54,392 nt of DNA, from assembly GCA_013822345.1 (NCBI GenBank), contig PNKH01000047.1:1-54392 (forward strand), written 5' to 3'. Below, piece by piece: positions 1-8,612 of the stretch (positions within the stretch are counted from its first letter, which is position 1; each line of letters begins with the position of its first letter). Under the pieces are notes generated by a model. It ran no database searches. It was not told the origin of the DNA and was given only the letters and a program-made list of their open reading frames with translations. Made by a program: the position numbers and the translations under genes. Source of the DNA: Isosphaera sp. (lineage in GTDB: Bacteria > Planctomycetota > Planctomycetia > Gemmatales > Gemmataceae).

Positions 1-65
1 CCCCGCTGGGGAGAGGTCGCCGGCTCTGCCGGCGGGTGAGGGGCGACCACCTGCCGCGAAGTCCG
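1..65. repeat. Family A repeat, right end (continues upstream of window)
   Basis: Right-hand half of the intergenic family A element. It holds the small hairpin around CCCCGCTGGGGAGAGG, a GCCGGC stem, then GGGTGAGGGG and the terminal GACCACCTGCCGCGAA. The same end recurs at 37741-37758, 41411-41429 and 47681-47696. The left half would lie before base 1. Confidence 0.75.
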
Positions 66-104
66 GGTCGCCACCCCGCGCCGTTCGACCGACCGGGCGT
101 CCGT

Positions 105-168
105 CGACGTGGCTTCCCCTCACCCGCCGGCGAGGCGCCGGCGACCTCTCCCCAGCGGGGAGAGGTGA
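105..168. repeat. Family A repeat, solo left half
   Basis: Left half of family A: GACGTGGCTTCCCCTCACCC, a GCC-rich stem, then CTCTCCCCAGCGGGGAGAG. No matching right half follows before the efflux gene at 215. Bases 1-214 contain only these two half elements and no convincing gene. Confidence 0.75.
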
Positions 169-214
169 AAACCAAAGCCCCCGGCTCGCCAAACCCGTCC
201 CCCCGGACCCGCGC

Positions 215-3200
215 ATGATCTCCCGGTTCTTCATCGACCGCCCGATCTTCGCGAACGTGATCGCCGTGATCACCGTGCTGTTCGGGGCGGTCGCCCTGTA
301 CGGGCTGCCGGTCGAGCGGTACCCACAGATCACCCCGCCGACCGTCCAGGTCGGCACCACCTACCCGGGGGCCAACGCCAAGGTCGTCGCCGACACCGTC
401 GCCGCCCCGATCGAGCAGGAGGTGAACGGGGTCGAGAACATGATGTACATGTCCTCGACCAGCTCGTCCGACGGGTCGTACTCCCTCACCATCACCTTCG
501 AGATCGGCACCAACCTCGAGGACGCCCAGGTCCTCGTCCAGAACCGGCTGAACAAGGCCGAGCCGATCCTCCCCGAGGAGGTCCGCCGGCAGGGGGTGAC
601 GGTCAAGAAGCAGTCGTCGAACATCGTCCTGGCCATCTCCCTCACCGCCCCGCCCCCGAAGGGTCAGTTCGACCTCACCCTCGACCCGGCCGCGCTGGCC
701 GGCACCGGGGTCGCCGCCGACCAGGTGCTGGCCGCCGTCCGCGACGCGACCCCCGACCGGCCCGGGGCGGTGCGGGTCGAGCCGCACGCCGGCAAGCCCG
801 GGTTCTACCGCGTCACCGCCCCGGACGACTTCGCCCCGGACGGGCTGGCCGGGGCCGACGCCCTCCGCCGCCTCACCCTCCGCCCGCCCGGCCGGCCGCC
901 GGTCCCGCTGACCGACGTGGCCCGGGTCGACACCCTCCCCGGGCCGTACGACGCCCTGTTCCTGTCGAACTACGCGACGCTGAAGCTGCGGGACGAGCTG
1001 AGCCGGGTGTACGGGGTCGGGGACGTGCTCGTCCGCGGGGTCGGGAACTACTCGATGCGGGTGTGGCTCGACCCGGACAAGCTGGCCGCCCGCCGGCTCA
1101 CCACCCAGGAGGTCGTCGCCGCCCTGCAGCGGCAGAACGTCCAGGTCGCGTCCGGCCAGGTCGGGCAGCCGCCGAACCCGTCCGGGCAGCGGTTCCAGTT
1201 GACCGTCACCACGCTGGGCCGGCTGTCGGAGCCGAAGCAGTTCGAGGAGATCGTGGTGAAGTCCGGCGGCGGCGGGCAGCCGGTGTACCTGCGGGACGTG
1301 GCGCGCGTCGAGCTGGGCGCTCAGAGCTACGACTCGTTCGCCACCCGCAGCGGGTTCTCGGCGGCGAACATCCTGATCTACCAGCTCCCGGGGTCGAACG
1401 CCCTCCAGGTGGCGAAGGGGGTGCGGGAGGCGATGGGGCGGATCAAGCCGACGCTCCCGCCCGGGATGGAGTACTCGATCCCGTTCGACACCACCAAGTT
1501 CGTCGACCAGGCGATCACCGAGGTGTACCTGACGCTGGCCGAGGCGGGCGGGCTGGTGCTGATCGTCATCCTGGTCTTCCTGCAGAGCTGGCGGGCCCTG
1601 TTCGTCCCGGCGACGACGGTGCCGGTGACCATCATCGGGGCGTTCGCGTTCATGCCGTTCCTCGGGTTCAGCGTCAACCTCCTGACCCTGTTCGGGCTGA
1701 TCCTGGCGATCGGGATCGTGGTCGACGACGCGATCGTGATCGTCGAGAACGCGAGCCACCACATCGAGAGCGGGCTCCCGCCGCGGGAGGCCACCATCAA
1801 GGCGATGGGCGAGGTGACCGGGCCGGTCATCTCGATCACCCTGGTGCTGATGGCGGTGTTCATCCCGACCGCGTTCCTGAGCGGGATCACCGGGCAGATG
1901 TACCGCCAGTTCGCCCTGACGATCGCCGCCACCGCGCTCCTCAGTGCGGTCAACGCCCTGACGCTGAAGCCGGCGCAGTGCGCCGTCTGGCTCCGGCCGG
2001 TCGGGCGGAAGGGCTGGTTCGGGCGGGCGTTCGACGCGGTGTACCGGCCGGTCGAGCGGGCGTACGCGGTGGCGGTGCGGCTGCTGTTGCGGGTGTGGTG
2101 GGTGGTGCTGGTCGGGTTCGGCGGGCTGGCCGGGCTGACCGGGTGGTGGTACGCCGAGACCCCGACCGGGTTCCTGCCGGAGGAGGACCAGGGGTACATG
2201 ATCATCGCCGCCCAGCTGCCGGACGCGGCGTCGCTGGACCGCACCCGGGAGCTGGAGGTGCGGCTGAACGCGGTCCTGCGGAACACCCCGGGGGTGGAGA
2301 ACTGGTTCGTCCTCGGCGGGTTCTCGCTCCTCGACGGGACGGCGGCCCCGAACGCCGCCACCGCGTTCGTCGCGTGGAAGGACTACAAGTACCGGAAGTC
2401 CCCGGAGCTGCAGCAGGCCGAGCTGAAGCGGCGGATCGACCTGGAGTTCGCCCAGATCCGGGAGGCCGCGATCGTCACCCTGATCCCGCCGTCGATCCAG
2501 GGGCTGGGGACGGCCGGCGGGTTCGAGATGCAGGTGCAGGACCGGGAGGCGACCGGGCTGGACGTGCTGCAGGAGCGGGCCCAGGCGATGGTGGCCGAGG
2601 CGCAGGCCCGGTCCGGGGCGGTCGGGCGGGCGTTCACCACGTTCCGGGCGGGTGTGCCGCAGGTGTACCTGAACATCGACCGGGAGAAGGCGGAGAAGAT
2701 GGGGGTGAAGGTGAGCGACGTGTTCGCCACCCTGCAGGCGAACCTCGGGTCGGTGTACGTGAACGACTTCAACAAGTTCGGCCGGACGTACCAGGTGCGG
2801 GTGCAGGCGGACGCCGGGTTCCGGGCCGACCCGTCGGTGATCCGCCGGCTGGAGGTGCCGGGGCGGGAGGGGCTGACCGGGCCGGACGGGCAGCCGCTGC
2901 CGCGGCCGCGGGTGCCGCTCGGGACGCTCCTGACGGCCGAGGTGCAGGTCGGGCCGCAGTCGATCATCCGGTACAACCTGTACCCGACGGCGCAGCTCCG
3001 CGGGGAGACGGCCCCGGGGGCCAGTTCCGGGCAGGCGCTGGCCGAGATGGAGGGGGTCGCGGCCGGGGCCCTGCCGCCGACGATGGGGTACGAGTGGAGC
3101 GGGATCGCGTTCCAGGAGAAGCGGGTCGGGTCGGAGGCGTACCTGGTGTTCGGGCTGGCGGTGTTCCTGGTGTACCTGGTGCTGGCGGCGCTGTACGAGA

Positions 3201-3763
3201 GCTGGCTCTTGCCGCTGGCGGTGATCCTGGTGGTGCCGCTCGGGCTCTTGGGGGTGGTGGCGGCGGTCAACGTGCGGGGGCTGGACAACAACATCTACAC
3301 CCAGATCGGGGTGGTGCTGATCATCGCCCTGGCGAGCAAGAACGCGATCCTGATCGTCGAGTTCGCCCGGGAGCTGCGGCTCGGGGGGAGGGGGATCCGC
3401 GAGGCGGCGGCGGAGGCGGCGCGGATGCGGTTCCGGCCGATCATCATGACCAGCTTCGCGTTCATCCTGGGGGTGGTGCCGCTGGTGTGGGCGACCGGGG
3501 CGGGGGCGGCGAGCCGGCAGTCGCTGGGGACGGCGGTGTTCGGCGGGATGATCACCTCGACGGTGCTGGCGGTGTTCTTCGTCCCGGTGTTCTACGTCGC
3601 GGTCCAGTCGCTGATCGAGCTGAAGAACGGCCCGCCGCGGCGGCTGCCCGGCGAGGAGGCGCTGGCCGCCGAGGGACAGGGGGCGGACCGAAACGGGGTC
3701 GGGCCGCACCGCGGGAACGGGAGGCCGGCGGACGCGAAGGAGGCGGTGCCGGGCGGGTCATGA
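215..3763 (+). CDS. RND efflux pump, HAE1/AcrB-type inner-membrane subunit
   Basis: Proton-driven inner-membrane pump subunit of a tripartite RND efflux system, which exports hydrophobic compounds. Seen: the family start MISRFFIDRPIFANVI, two homologous membrane halves, the TM4 proton-relay pair D504/D505 in GIVVDDAIVIVEN, and the TM10 lysine K1042 in ALASKNAILIVEF. At 1182 residues it is about 130 longer than AcrB. About 95 extra residues (near 149-243) interrupt the first porter subdomain, and a polar tail of about 45 residues ends the protein. The expected periplasmic adaptor gene would lie upstream, outside the window, and no TolC-like gene is seen. The ATG lies just after repeat DNA with no strong ribosome-binding site. 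Substrate unknown; no evident link to motility. Confidence 0.93.
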   Translation: MISRFFIDRPIFANVIAVITVLFGAVALYGLPVERYPQITPPTVQVGTTYPGANAKVVADTVAAPIEQEVNGVENMMYMSSTSSSDGSYSLTITFEIGTNLEDAQVLVQNRLNKAEPILPEEVRRQGVTVKKQSSNIVLAISLTAPPPKGQFDLTLDPAALAGTGVAADQVLAAVRDATPDRPGAVRVEPHAGKPGFYRVTAPDDFAPDGLAGADALRRLTLRPPGRPPVPLTDVARVDTLPGPYDALFLSNYATLKLRDELSRVYGVGDVLVRGVGNYSMRVWLDPDKLAARRLTTQEVVAALQRQNVQVASGQVGQPPNPSGQRFQLTVTTLGRLSEPKQFEEIVVKSGGGGQPVYLRDVARVELGAQSYDSFATRSGFSAANILIYQLPGSNALQVAKGVREAMGRIKPTLPPGMEYSIPFDTTKFVDQAITEVYLTLAEAGGLVLIVILVFLQSWRALFVPATTVPVTIIGAFAFMPFLGFSVNLLTLFGLILAIGIVVDDAIVIVENASHHIESGLPPREATIKAMGEVTGPVISITLVLMAVFIPTAFLSGITGQMYRQFALTIAATALLSAVNALTLKPAQCAVWLRPVGRKGWFGRAFDAVYRPVERAYAVAVRLLLRVWWVVLVGFGGLAGLTGWWYAETPTGFLPEEDQGYMIIAAQLPDAASLDRTRELEVRLNAVLRNTPGVENWFVLGGFSLLDGTAAPNAATAFVAWKDYKYRKSPELQQAELKRRIDLEFAQIREAAIVTLIPPSIQGLGTAGGFEMQVQDREATGLDVLQERAQAMVAEAQARSGAVGRAFTTFRAGVPQVYLNIDREKAEKMGVKVSDVFATLQANLGSVYVNDFNKFGRTYQVRVQADAGFRADPSVIRRLEVPGREGLTGPDGQPLPRPRVPLGTLLTAEVQVGPQSIIRYNLYPTAQLRGETAPGASSGQALAEMEGVAAGALPPTMGYEWSGIAFQEKRVGSEAYLVFGLAVFLVYLVLAALYESWLLPLAVILVVPLGLLGVVAAVNVRGLDNNIYTQIGVVLIIALASKNAILIVEFARELRLGGRGIREAAAEAARMRFRPIIMTSFAFILGVVPLVWATGAGAASRQSLGTAVFGGMITSTVLAVFFVPVFYVAVQSLIELKNGPPRRLPGEEALAAEGQGADRNGVGPHRGNGRPADAKEAVPGGS

Positions 3764-3840
3764 GTACCGAGTACCCAGTACCCAGCCGGTACCGAGTGCC
3801 CGTCGTTCGGTCGTCCTTGCGGTCTGGGTACTCGGTACTC
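3762..3840. repeat. Family J inverted repeat
   Basis: Perfect 17-bp arms (3762-3778 and 3824-3840) built from GAGTACC/GGTACTC units, with a 45-nt loop that carries a further GTACCGAG copy. It overlaps the stop codon of the efflux gene and sits between two converging genes, so a terminator role is plausible. Confidence 0.7.
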
Positions 3841-3845
3841 CGCCC

Positions 3846-5570
3846 TCACTCCGCGGGCACCCGTCCGGCGAAGCACTCGGCGGCCCGCCGGTAGTCCTTC
3901 ACCAGCTCGTACCCGCGGCCCATCACCGCCAGCACCTCGTCGCGCCCGAGCCCGGGGCTCCCGACCAGCCCGCGGCACCGCGCCACGCACTCCGCCCCGC
4001 GCCCGTCGCGGGCGGCCAGGTCGGCGACCCGCAGCCCGGCCCGCGGCCCGTACCCGCGCGGGTCGGTCGCCGCGACCGCCAGGTACCGCTGCCGCGCGGC
4101 CGGGCGGACGTCCAACTCGTCGAACCGGGCGGCCGCCTCGAACGTCATCCGCGCCGCCAGCGGCCCGCGGCACGCCTCGGCCGCCGCGTCGTACACCGCG
4201 ACCGCCCGGTCCGGCAGCCCCAGCTCCCGGTACGCGGCCCCGGCCAGGACCGCCCCGACCGGGCCGAGCCGCCGCCCGTCGTCGGCGGCGCGGACGGCCG
4301 CCACCACCTCGTCCCGCCGCCCGCCGGACGGGGCGAGCCGGTACCGCAGCAGGGTCCCGAACCAGTCGGCGACGGCGAGGTGGGCGTCGCCCCACGCCCG
4401 GTGGTGCTGGAGGGCGGCCCGGGCCGCCGCGTCGTCCCCGTCGAACAGGTCGCACGCCGCGACCCCGAGCGCCGCCGCCGAGGTCACGTCCTTCCCGGGC
4501 TTCGCCCTCGTGGAGACGGCGGTGCGGAACGCGGCCCGGGCGGCGGCCGTGTCCCCGGCGTCGAGGTGGGTGCGGCCGACCCACCACCACCCGACGGCCG
4601 GCCACCCGCGGTCGACCGCCTCCAGGAACCGCGCCCGGGCGGCCGGCCGGTTGAACCGCCGCAGCTCCAGCAGCCCGAGGTTGTGCGCCGCGGGCGCGGC
4701 GGCGGCGGCGTTCGGGTCGTCGGCCACCTCGCGGTAACCGGCCGCGGCCTCGCGGAGCCGCCCGGCCTCGAACTCCAGGTTCGCCAGGGTGACCCGCACC
4801 GCCCCGGCGGCCGGGTGGTCCGGGGCCTCGGCGAGCACCCGGCGGAGCGCCGCGGCCGCGGTCGCCGCGCCGGGCGGGAGCGGCGGCTCCGCCACCCGCA
4901 CGTCGGCCTCCCCCTTCGCCGGCGACGCGGGCGGGCCGTCCGCCGGGAGCCAGTCCGGGTAGCGCGACGGGTCGGGCTGGAGGGCCGGCCAGGCGAGGGC
5001 GTCGGCGTCGAGCGGGTCGGTCGGCCGCGGCGGCCCGAGGGCCAGCACCTCCAGCCGGGCGCGGAGGAACAGGCACTCCCCGGTGACCCGCGGGTCGTCG
5101 AGTTGACCGGCCGCGCGGGCGACGGCGGCGAGCAGGTCGCGGGCCGCGGGGAGGTCGCCGGCCGACGCCGCGCACCGGACCCGGCCGAGCGTCGCCCGGG
5201 CCCAGGCGGCGGGGTCGCCGTCCGGTTCGGCCGCCCGGCGGTGGGCGTCGGCGGCCTCGGCCCACCGCCCGAGCGCCTCCAGGCACAGCCCCTCGCGGTA
5301 CGCCACGGCCGGGTCGCCGGGGCGGGACCGGCACCCGGCCAAGGCGTCGGCGAAGTGGCCGGCGCGGATCAGGGCGTCGAGCGCGGCGGGGTCGGCGGCG
5401 GCCGGCGCCCGGGCGGCGGGCGGGTCGTGCGGCTCGGCGGCCGGCGGCTCCGGCCGGAGGAGCGAGCCGGAGGTGACCGCCCCGGCGGCGCCCGCGGCCG
5501 CGGCCAGGAGCAGGGCGGTGGCGGGCAGCTTCCGCCGGCGGCGGGGCGGGGCGGTCGGGGTGGCGGTCAT
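3846..5570 (-). CDS. Membrane-anchored tetratricopeptide-like repeat protein
   Basis: 574-residue protein with a basic N terminus (PPRRRRKLPA), one hydrophobic segment (about residues 15-35) that would serve as anchor or uncleaved signal, and a long alanine-rich helical body. Paired-helix units such as GRWAEAADAHRRAA, ARFLEAVDRGWPAVGWWW and RAVAVYDAAAEACRG fit TPR/SEL1-like repeats, so a protein-binding scaffold outside the inner membrane is inferred. No catalytic motif is recognised. It converges on the efflux gene and diverges from flgM; a possible promoter lies at 5611-5638. Function unknown, and a link to the flagellum is only positional. Confidence 0.8.
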   Translation of the reverse strand: MTATPTAPPRRRRKLPATALLLAAAAGAAGAVTSGSLLRPEPPAAEPHDPPAARAPAAADPAALDALIRAGHFADALAGCRSRPGDPAVAYREGLCLEALGRWAEAADAHRRAAEPDGDPAAWARATLGRVRCAASAGDLPAARDLLAAVARAAGQLDDPRVTGECLFLRARLEVLALGPPRPTDPLDADALAWPALQPDPSRYPDWLPADGPPASPAKGEADVRVAEPPLPPGAATAAAALRRVLAEAPDHPAAGAVRVTLANLEFEAGRLREAAAGYREVADDPNAAAAAPAAHNLGLLELRRFNRPAARARFLEAVDRGWPAVGWWWVGRTHLDAGDTAAARAAFRTAVSTRAKPGKDVTSAAALGVAACDLFDGDDAAARAALQHHRAWGDAHLAVADWFGTLLRYRLAPSGGRRDEVVAAVRAADDGRRLGPVGAVLAGAAYRELGLPDRAVAVYDAAAEACRGPLAARMTFEAAARFDELDVRPAARQRYLAVAATDPRGYGPRAGLRVADLAARDGRGAECVARCRGLVGSPGLGRDEVLAVMGRGYELVKDYRRAAECFAGRVPAE

Positions 5571-5610
5571 GGGCGTCGCGGGGTTCGGGGGCGCGGGGCG
5601 TCGGCTCCAC

Positions 5611-5638
5611 AGCCTAGCACCCGGACCGGGCGGGCAAA
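5611..5638 (-). promoter_or_regulatory. Candidate sigma-70-type promoter of the TPR gene
   Basis: On the minus strand TTTGCC, 16 nt, TAGGCT, placed 41 nt before the ATG at 5570. Its -35 box overlaps the -35 box of the opposite flgM promoter, so the two could not be fully occupied at once. Weak by sequence alone. Confidence 0.25.
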
Positions 5639-5660
5639 TTTCTCCCGGCCGGTTCGATCA
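5635..5660 (+). promoter_or_regulatory. Candidate sigma-28-type promoter of flgM
   Basis: CAAATTTC, 10 nt, TTCGATCA. It resembles the fliC site at 6148-6174 (CAATTTTC, 11 nt, TTCGATAA) and the sigma-28 consensus TAAAGTTT-N11-GCCGATAA in its AT-rich -35 and CGAT core. It lies 54 nt before the flgM ATG. Confidence 0.4.
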
Positions 5661-5714
5661 GTAGGCTATCGCCCGACGCGACATCCTCGCCCGGCCCCGA
5701 CCCGGTAACCCGTC

Positions 5715-5984
5715 ATGCGAGTCGTACCCTCCGGCGGCCCGACCCCGCCGCCCCCGCCGACCCCGAGCACCGGCCCGCGGCCGGCCGCCCGGGCGACCGA
5801 CCCGGCCGAGGCCGAGGAGTTCGCCCCGACCGGCGAGCTGGCCCGCCTGCTGGAGGCCGTCCGCCAGGCCCCGGACGTGCGGGCCGACGTGGTCGCGGAC
5901 GTGGCCGCCCGACTGGCGGCCGGCGAGCTCGACACCCCGGCGGCGGCCGCCGACGCGGCCCGCGGGCTGCTCCGCGACGGCTGA
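5715..5984 (+). CDS. flgM: FlgM-like anti-sigma-28 factor
   Basis: 89 residues. FlgM binds sigma-28 (FliA) and blocks late flagellar genes until the hook is finished and FlgM is exported. The N-terminal 40 residues are Pro/Thr-rich and probably disordered, as in FlgM. The C-terminal half matches the family pattern: a helix (ELARLLEAVRQAP), VRADVVADVAARLAAGEL (family: VRxxkVxxlkxaIxxGxY), then TPAAAADAARGLL (family: ixxiAxxll). It lies directly before the flagellin gene and has a sigma-28-like site upstream, which suggests autoregulation. The partner FliA is encoded at 30724-31464. Short and divergent, so assigned on pattern and context. Confidence 0.72.
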   Translation: MRVVPSGGPTPPPPPTPSTGPRPAARATDPAEAEEFAPTGELARLLEAVRQAPDVRADVVADVAARLAAGELDTPAAAADAARGLLRDG

Positions 5985-6060
5985 CGCACCCCGATCCCCC
6001 CGAACGGCCCGGCGAGCACGGCGGCTCGCCGGGCCGTTCCGCGTTCCCGTGACCACGTCG

Positions 6061-6136
6061 AGCCGCGACGCGGAGTTTGCGGAGCGGAGCGCGGCGGCAC
6101 CCCCGCGCTCCGCTCCGCAGACTCCGCGTCGCGGCT
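6061..6136. repeat. Family G hairpin, copy 1
   Basis: Arms of 34 bp (6061-6094 and 6103-6136) with one mismatch and an 8-nt loop; the outer ends read AGCCGCGACGCGGAG and its complement. It lies between flgM and fliC, just upstream of the candidate fliC promoter, so it could end flgM transcription. A second copy is at 11180-11250. Confidence 0.85.
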
Positions 6137-6147
6137 AAGCGACCGGG

Positions 6148-6174
6148 CAATTTTCCCCGCCGGCACTTCGATAA
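6148..6174 (+). promoter_or_regulatory. Candidate sigma-28-type promoter of fliC
   Basis: CAATTTTC, 11 nt, TTCGATAA, 63 nt before the flagellin ATG. The CGATAA core and AT-rich -35 fit sigma-28, which normally reads flagellin genes. This is the best of the five similar sites in the window. Confidence 0.5.
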
Positions 6175-6237
6175 CGGGTCCAGACGGGCGGACGCACCGC
6201 CCCGCAGCCCGACCCCCGAACGCGGAGCGCGGTTCCC

Positions 6238-8466
6238 ATGGCCCTGTCGATCGTCAACAACGTCTCCTCGCTGAACGCCCAGAACAACCTCGCCCGGACG
6301 AACTCGGCCCTGTCGAAGTCGCTGGAGCGGCTGTCCACCGGGCTGAAGATCAACCGCGGGGCGGACGGCCCGGCCGGGCTGGTCATCTCCGAGCAGCAGC
6401 GGGCCCAGATCATCGGCCTGCGGACGGCCATCGACAACACGAACAAGGCGGTCTCCCTGGTGCAGACGGCCGAGGGCGCGCTGAGCGAGCTGAACACCCT
6501 GCTGAACAAGATCCGCGGGCTGGCCCTGGACTCGGCGAACAGCGGGGTGAACGAGGCCAGCGCCCTGGCCGCCAACCAGGCCGAGATCACCAACGCCCTG
6601 GCCACCATCAACACCATCGCCAACACCACCAAGTTCGGGTCGAACAAGTTCCTCCTGAACGGGGCGGCCGGGGTCGGCGGGACGGTGAGCGGGGCGAACA
6701 ACGCGAACCTGATCGGGGTGACCACCGGGACCAGCGCGACCGCCGGGACGAACCTCGTCGCCATCACCCAGCAGGGCCGCGGGGCGAGCATCACCGCGGC
6801 CGCCGCCGGGACCGGGGCCCTGTCCGCCGCCGGCACCCTGACCATCACCGGCGGCGGGCTGACCGCCGGCCAGCCGCTGGTCGTCAACCTGACCGGCGGG
6901 GACAACACCGCGTCGGTCGCCGAGAAGGTCCGGGCCGCCCTGAACAACGCGGCGGCGATCGGCGGCGGGCAGGACAAGTTCAACGTCGCGGTCGACGCGT
7001 CCGGGCGGATCGCCATCCGCAGCAACATCCTCGGGTCGGCGAACCTGACCGTGACCGCGTCCGCCGGGTCCGGGGCCGGCAGCGTGGCCACCGTCACCGG
7101 GTTCTCGACCGCCGGCCAGACCAGCAACGTGACCGACGCCACCCTCCAGGCCGGGGCCGTCGTCGGGGCCGCCCTGGACGAGTTCGAGACCGGCCGGCTG
7201 ACCATCTCCGGCGGCGGCCTGACCTCGGCCGTGACCGTCAACCTGAACGCCACCAACACCGCCAGCGCGACCGCCATCCGGGACGCCGTCAACCTGGCGA
7301 TCAGCGGGTCCGGGTTCGTCCCGGCCGGGTCGACGATCGCCGCCAGCGTGGTCGGCGGGCGGATCCAGCTGGACAGCAACGTGGACGGGGCGGCCGGGTT
7401 CAGCGTGGCCGCGGCCGCCACCTCGACCACCGTCGCCGGGGCCGCCGCCCCGGGCGCCGCGCTGGGCGCCGGCCTCACCGGCACCCTGCAGATCACCGGC
7501 GGCGGGCTGGCCGCGACCGTCACCGTCAACCTGACCGACGCCAACACGGCCAGCGCCGCCGCCTTCCGGACGGCGGTCAACGCCGCCCTCGACGCGGACG
7601 CCAACGACACCGGCACCAACGGCGTGTTCCGGGCCGACTTCGACGCCGGCGGGCGGCTGGTGATCCGCAACCTGAGCGGGTTCAACGCCACCGGGTTCAG
7701 CGTCACCGCGGTCGCCGGCACCGCCACCCAGGCGGCGGTCGAGACGGCCACCGGGTTCACCCTCGCCCCGCGGACCAGCAACGACCTCGCGTCGGTCGCC
7801 ACCGCCACCGGGTTCAGCACCTCGGCCGCCACCGTCGGGCTGGGCGACGAGACCGGGCTGGCCGCCCTGGTCACCGTCAACGGGGTCGCCGCCACCATCA
7901 CCGCCGGGGACCAGGGGCTGAACAACAAGGTCAGCATCGGCGGGGCGAACGGGCTGTCGTTCAACCTCGGGCTGACCAACGGCCGGACCGCCGCCGCCAC
8001 CGGGTCGGGCACCACCATCAACGTGATCGACAACTCCCTGTCGTTCCAGATCGGGGCGAACGCGAACGAGAACAGCCGGGTGTCGATCGACCAGGTCACC
8101 ACCGACCGGCTCGGGGCCGGGATCAGCGGGCTGGCGACCGGGGTGACCAAGCTGGCCGACATCGACGTGACCACCTCGGCCGGGGCCCAGGACGCCCTGA
8201 AGATCATCGACAAGGCGATCACCGACGTGTCCAGCGTCCGGGCCAAGCTCGGGGCGTTCCAGACCAACTCCCTGGAGTCGAACGCGAACAACCTCCGGAA
8301 CACCCTGGAGAACACCCAGTCGGCCGAGTCCGTCATCCGGGACACCGACTTCGCCGAGGAGATCGCCGAGTTCACCAAGTTCCAGACCAAGCTCCAGGCC
8401 GGGTCGACGGTGCTCGGGAACGCCAACCAGCAGGCCGCCCTGATCGCCCAGCTGCTCCGGGGCTGA
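6238..8466 (+). CDS. fliC: Flagellin with three IN-type repeats in the surface domain
   Basis: Filament subunit, 742 residues. The conserved D0/D1 helices are present at both ends: N-terminal SIVNNVSSLNAQNNL and LSTGLKINRGADGPAGL (residues 1-145), and C-terminal AKLGAFQTNSLESNANNL through QQAALIAQLLRG (about 640-742). Between them about 490 residues replace the usual D2/D3 region and include three units of roughly 100 residues that start at L-T-I-T-GGGL near residues 200, 320 and 416, each followed by VNLT...TAS. They resemble the flagellin hook IN motif. The central part is rich in Ala, Gly and Thr and has no Cys. Preceded by a sigma-28-like site. Secreted through the FliPQR/FlhAB gate, with FliS as likely chaperone. 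Confidence 0.97.
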   Translation: MALSIVNNVSSLNAQNNLARTNSALSKSLERLSTGLKINRGADGPAGLVISEQQRAQIIGLRTAIDNTNKAVSLVQTAEGALSELNTLLNKIRGLALDSANSGVNEASALAANQAEITNALATINTIANTTKFGSNKFLLNGAAGVGGTVSGANNANLIGVTTGTSATAGTNLVAITQQGRGASITAAAAGTGALSAAGTLTITGGGLTAGQPLVVNLTGGDNTASVAEKVRAALNNAAAIGGGQDKFNVAVDASGRIAIRSNILGSANLTVTASAGSGAGSVATVTGFSTAGQTSNVTDATLQAGAVVGAALDEFETGRLTISGGGLTSAVTVNLNATNTASATAIRDAVNLAISGSGFVPAGSTIAASVVGGRIQLDSNVDGAAGFSVAAAATSTTVAGAAAPGAALGAGLTGTLQITGGGLAATVTVNLTDANTASAAAFRTAVNAALDADANDTGTNGVFRADFDAGGRLVIRNLSGFNATGFSVTAVAGTATQAAVETATGFTLAPRTSNDLASVATATGFSTSAATVGLGDETGLAALVTVNGVAATITAGDQGLNNKVSIGGANGLSFNLGLTNGRTAAATGSGTTINVIDNSLSFQIGANANENSRVSIDQVTTDRLGAGISGLATGVTKLADIDVTTSAGAQDALKIIDKAITDVSSVRAKLGAFQTNSLESNANNLRNTLENTQSAESVIRDTDFAEEIAEFTKFQTKLQAGSTVLGNANQQAALIAQLLRG

Positions 8467-8487
8467 CCCGGCCGCCGGGTAGTTTTT

Positions 8488-8549
8488 CGGTGGGGCAGGC
8501 ATTCCTGCCTGCCGGAGCGCCGGGGCAGGCAGGAATGCCTGCCCCACCG
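8488..8549. repeat. Family E hairpin
   Basis: Perfect 26-bp arms (8488-8513 and 8524-8549) with a 10-nt loop; each arm itself contains a nested GGCAGGCATTCCTGCC-like palindrome. It lies between fliC and fliD, where it could limit read-through from the strongly expressed flagellin gene. Confidence 0.85.
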
Positions 8550-8612
8550 ACCTGACCACACCCGCGGGCGGCCCGGCCCCCGCGGGGTCTTCCCACATAC
8601 CCCGGGTGACCC

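Noticed and set aside
36-218. 60-codon open frame before the efflux gene
   Set aside because: Made of family A repeat sequence; the same peptide bits recur wherever the repeat lies.
1063-3894. 943-codon open frame overlapping the efflux gene on the same strand
   Set aside because: Low-complexity Arg/Ala/Gly/Pro composition with no motif; a shadow frame of a high-GC gene whose true frame has clear RND motifs.
3592-5610. 672-codon minus-strand frame that runs across the efflux 3' end
   Set aside because: Shifted-frame copy of the TPR gene with Arg/Pro-rich composition and no domain.
4380-5708. 442-codon plus-strand open frame opposite the TPR gene
   Set aside because: Arg/Gly-rich, no motif; the minus frame has an anchor and TPR-like units.
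5713-8598. 961-codon minus-strand open frame across flgM and fliC
   Set aside because: Gly/Val/Pro-rich antisense shadow of flagellin; runs through repeat hairpins and has no recognisable domain.
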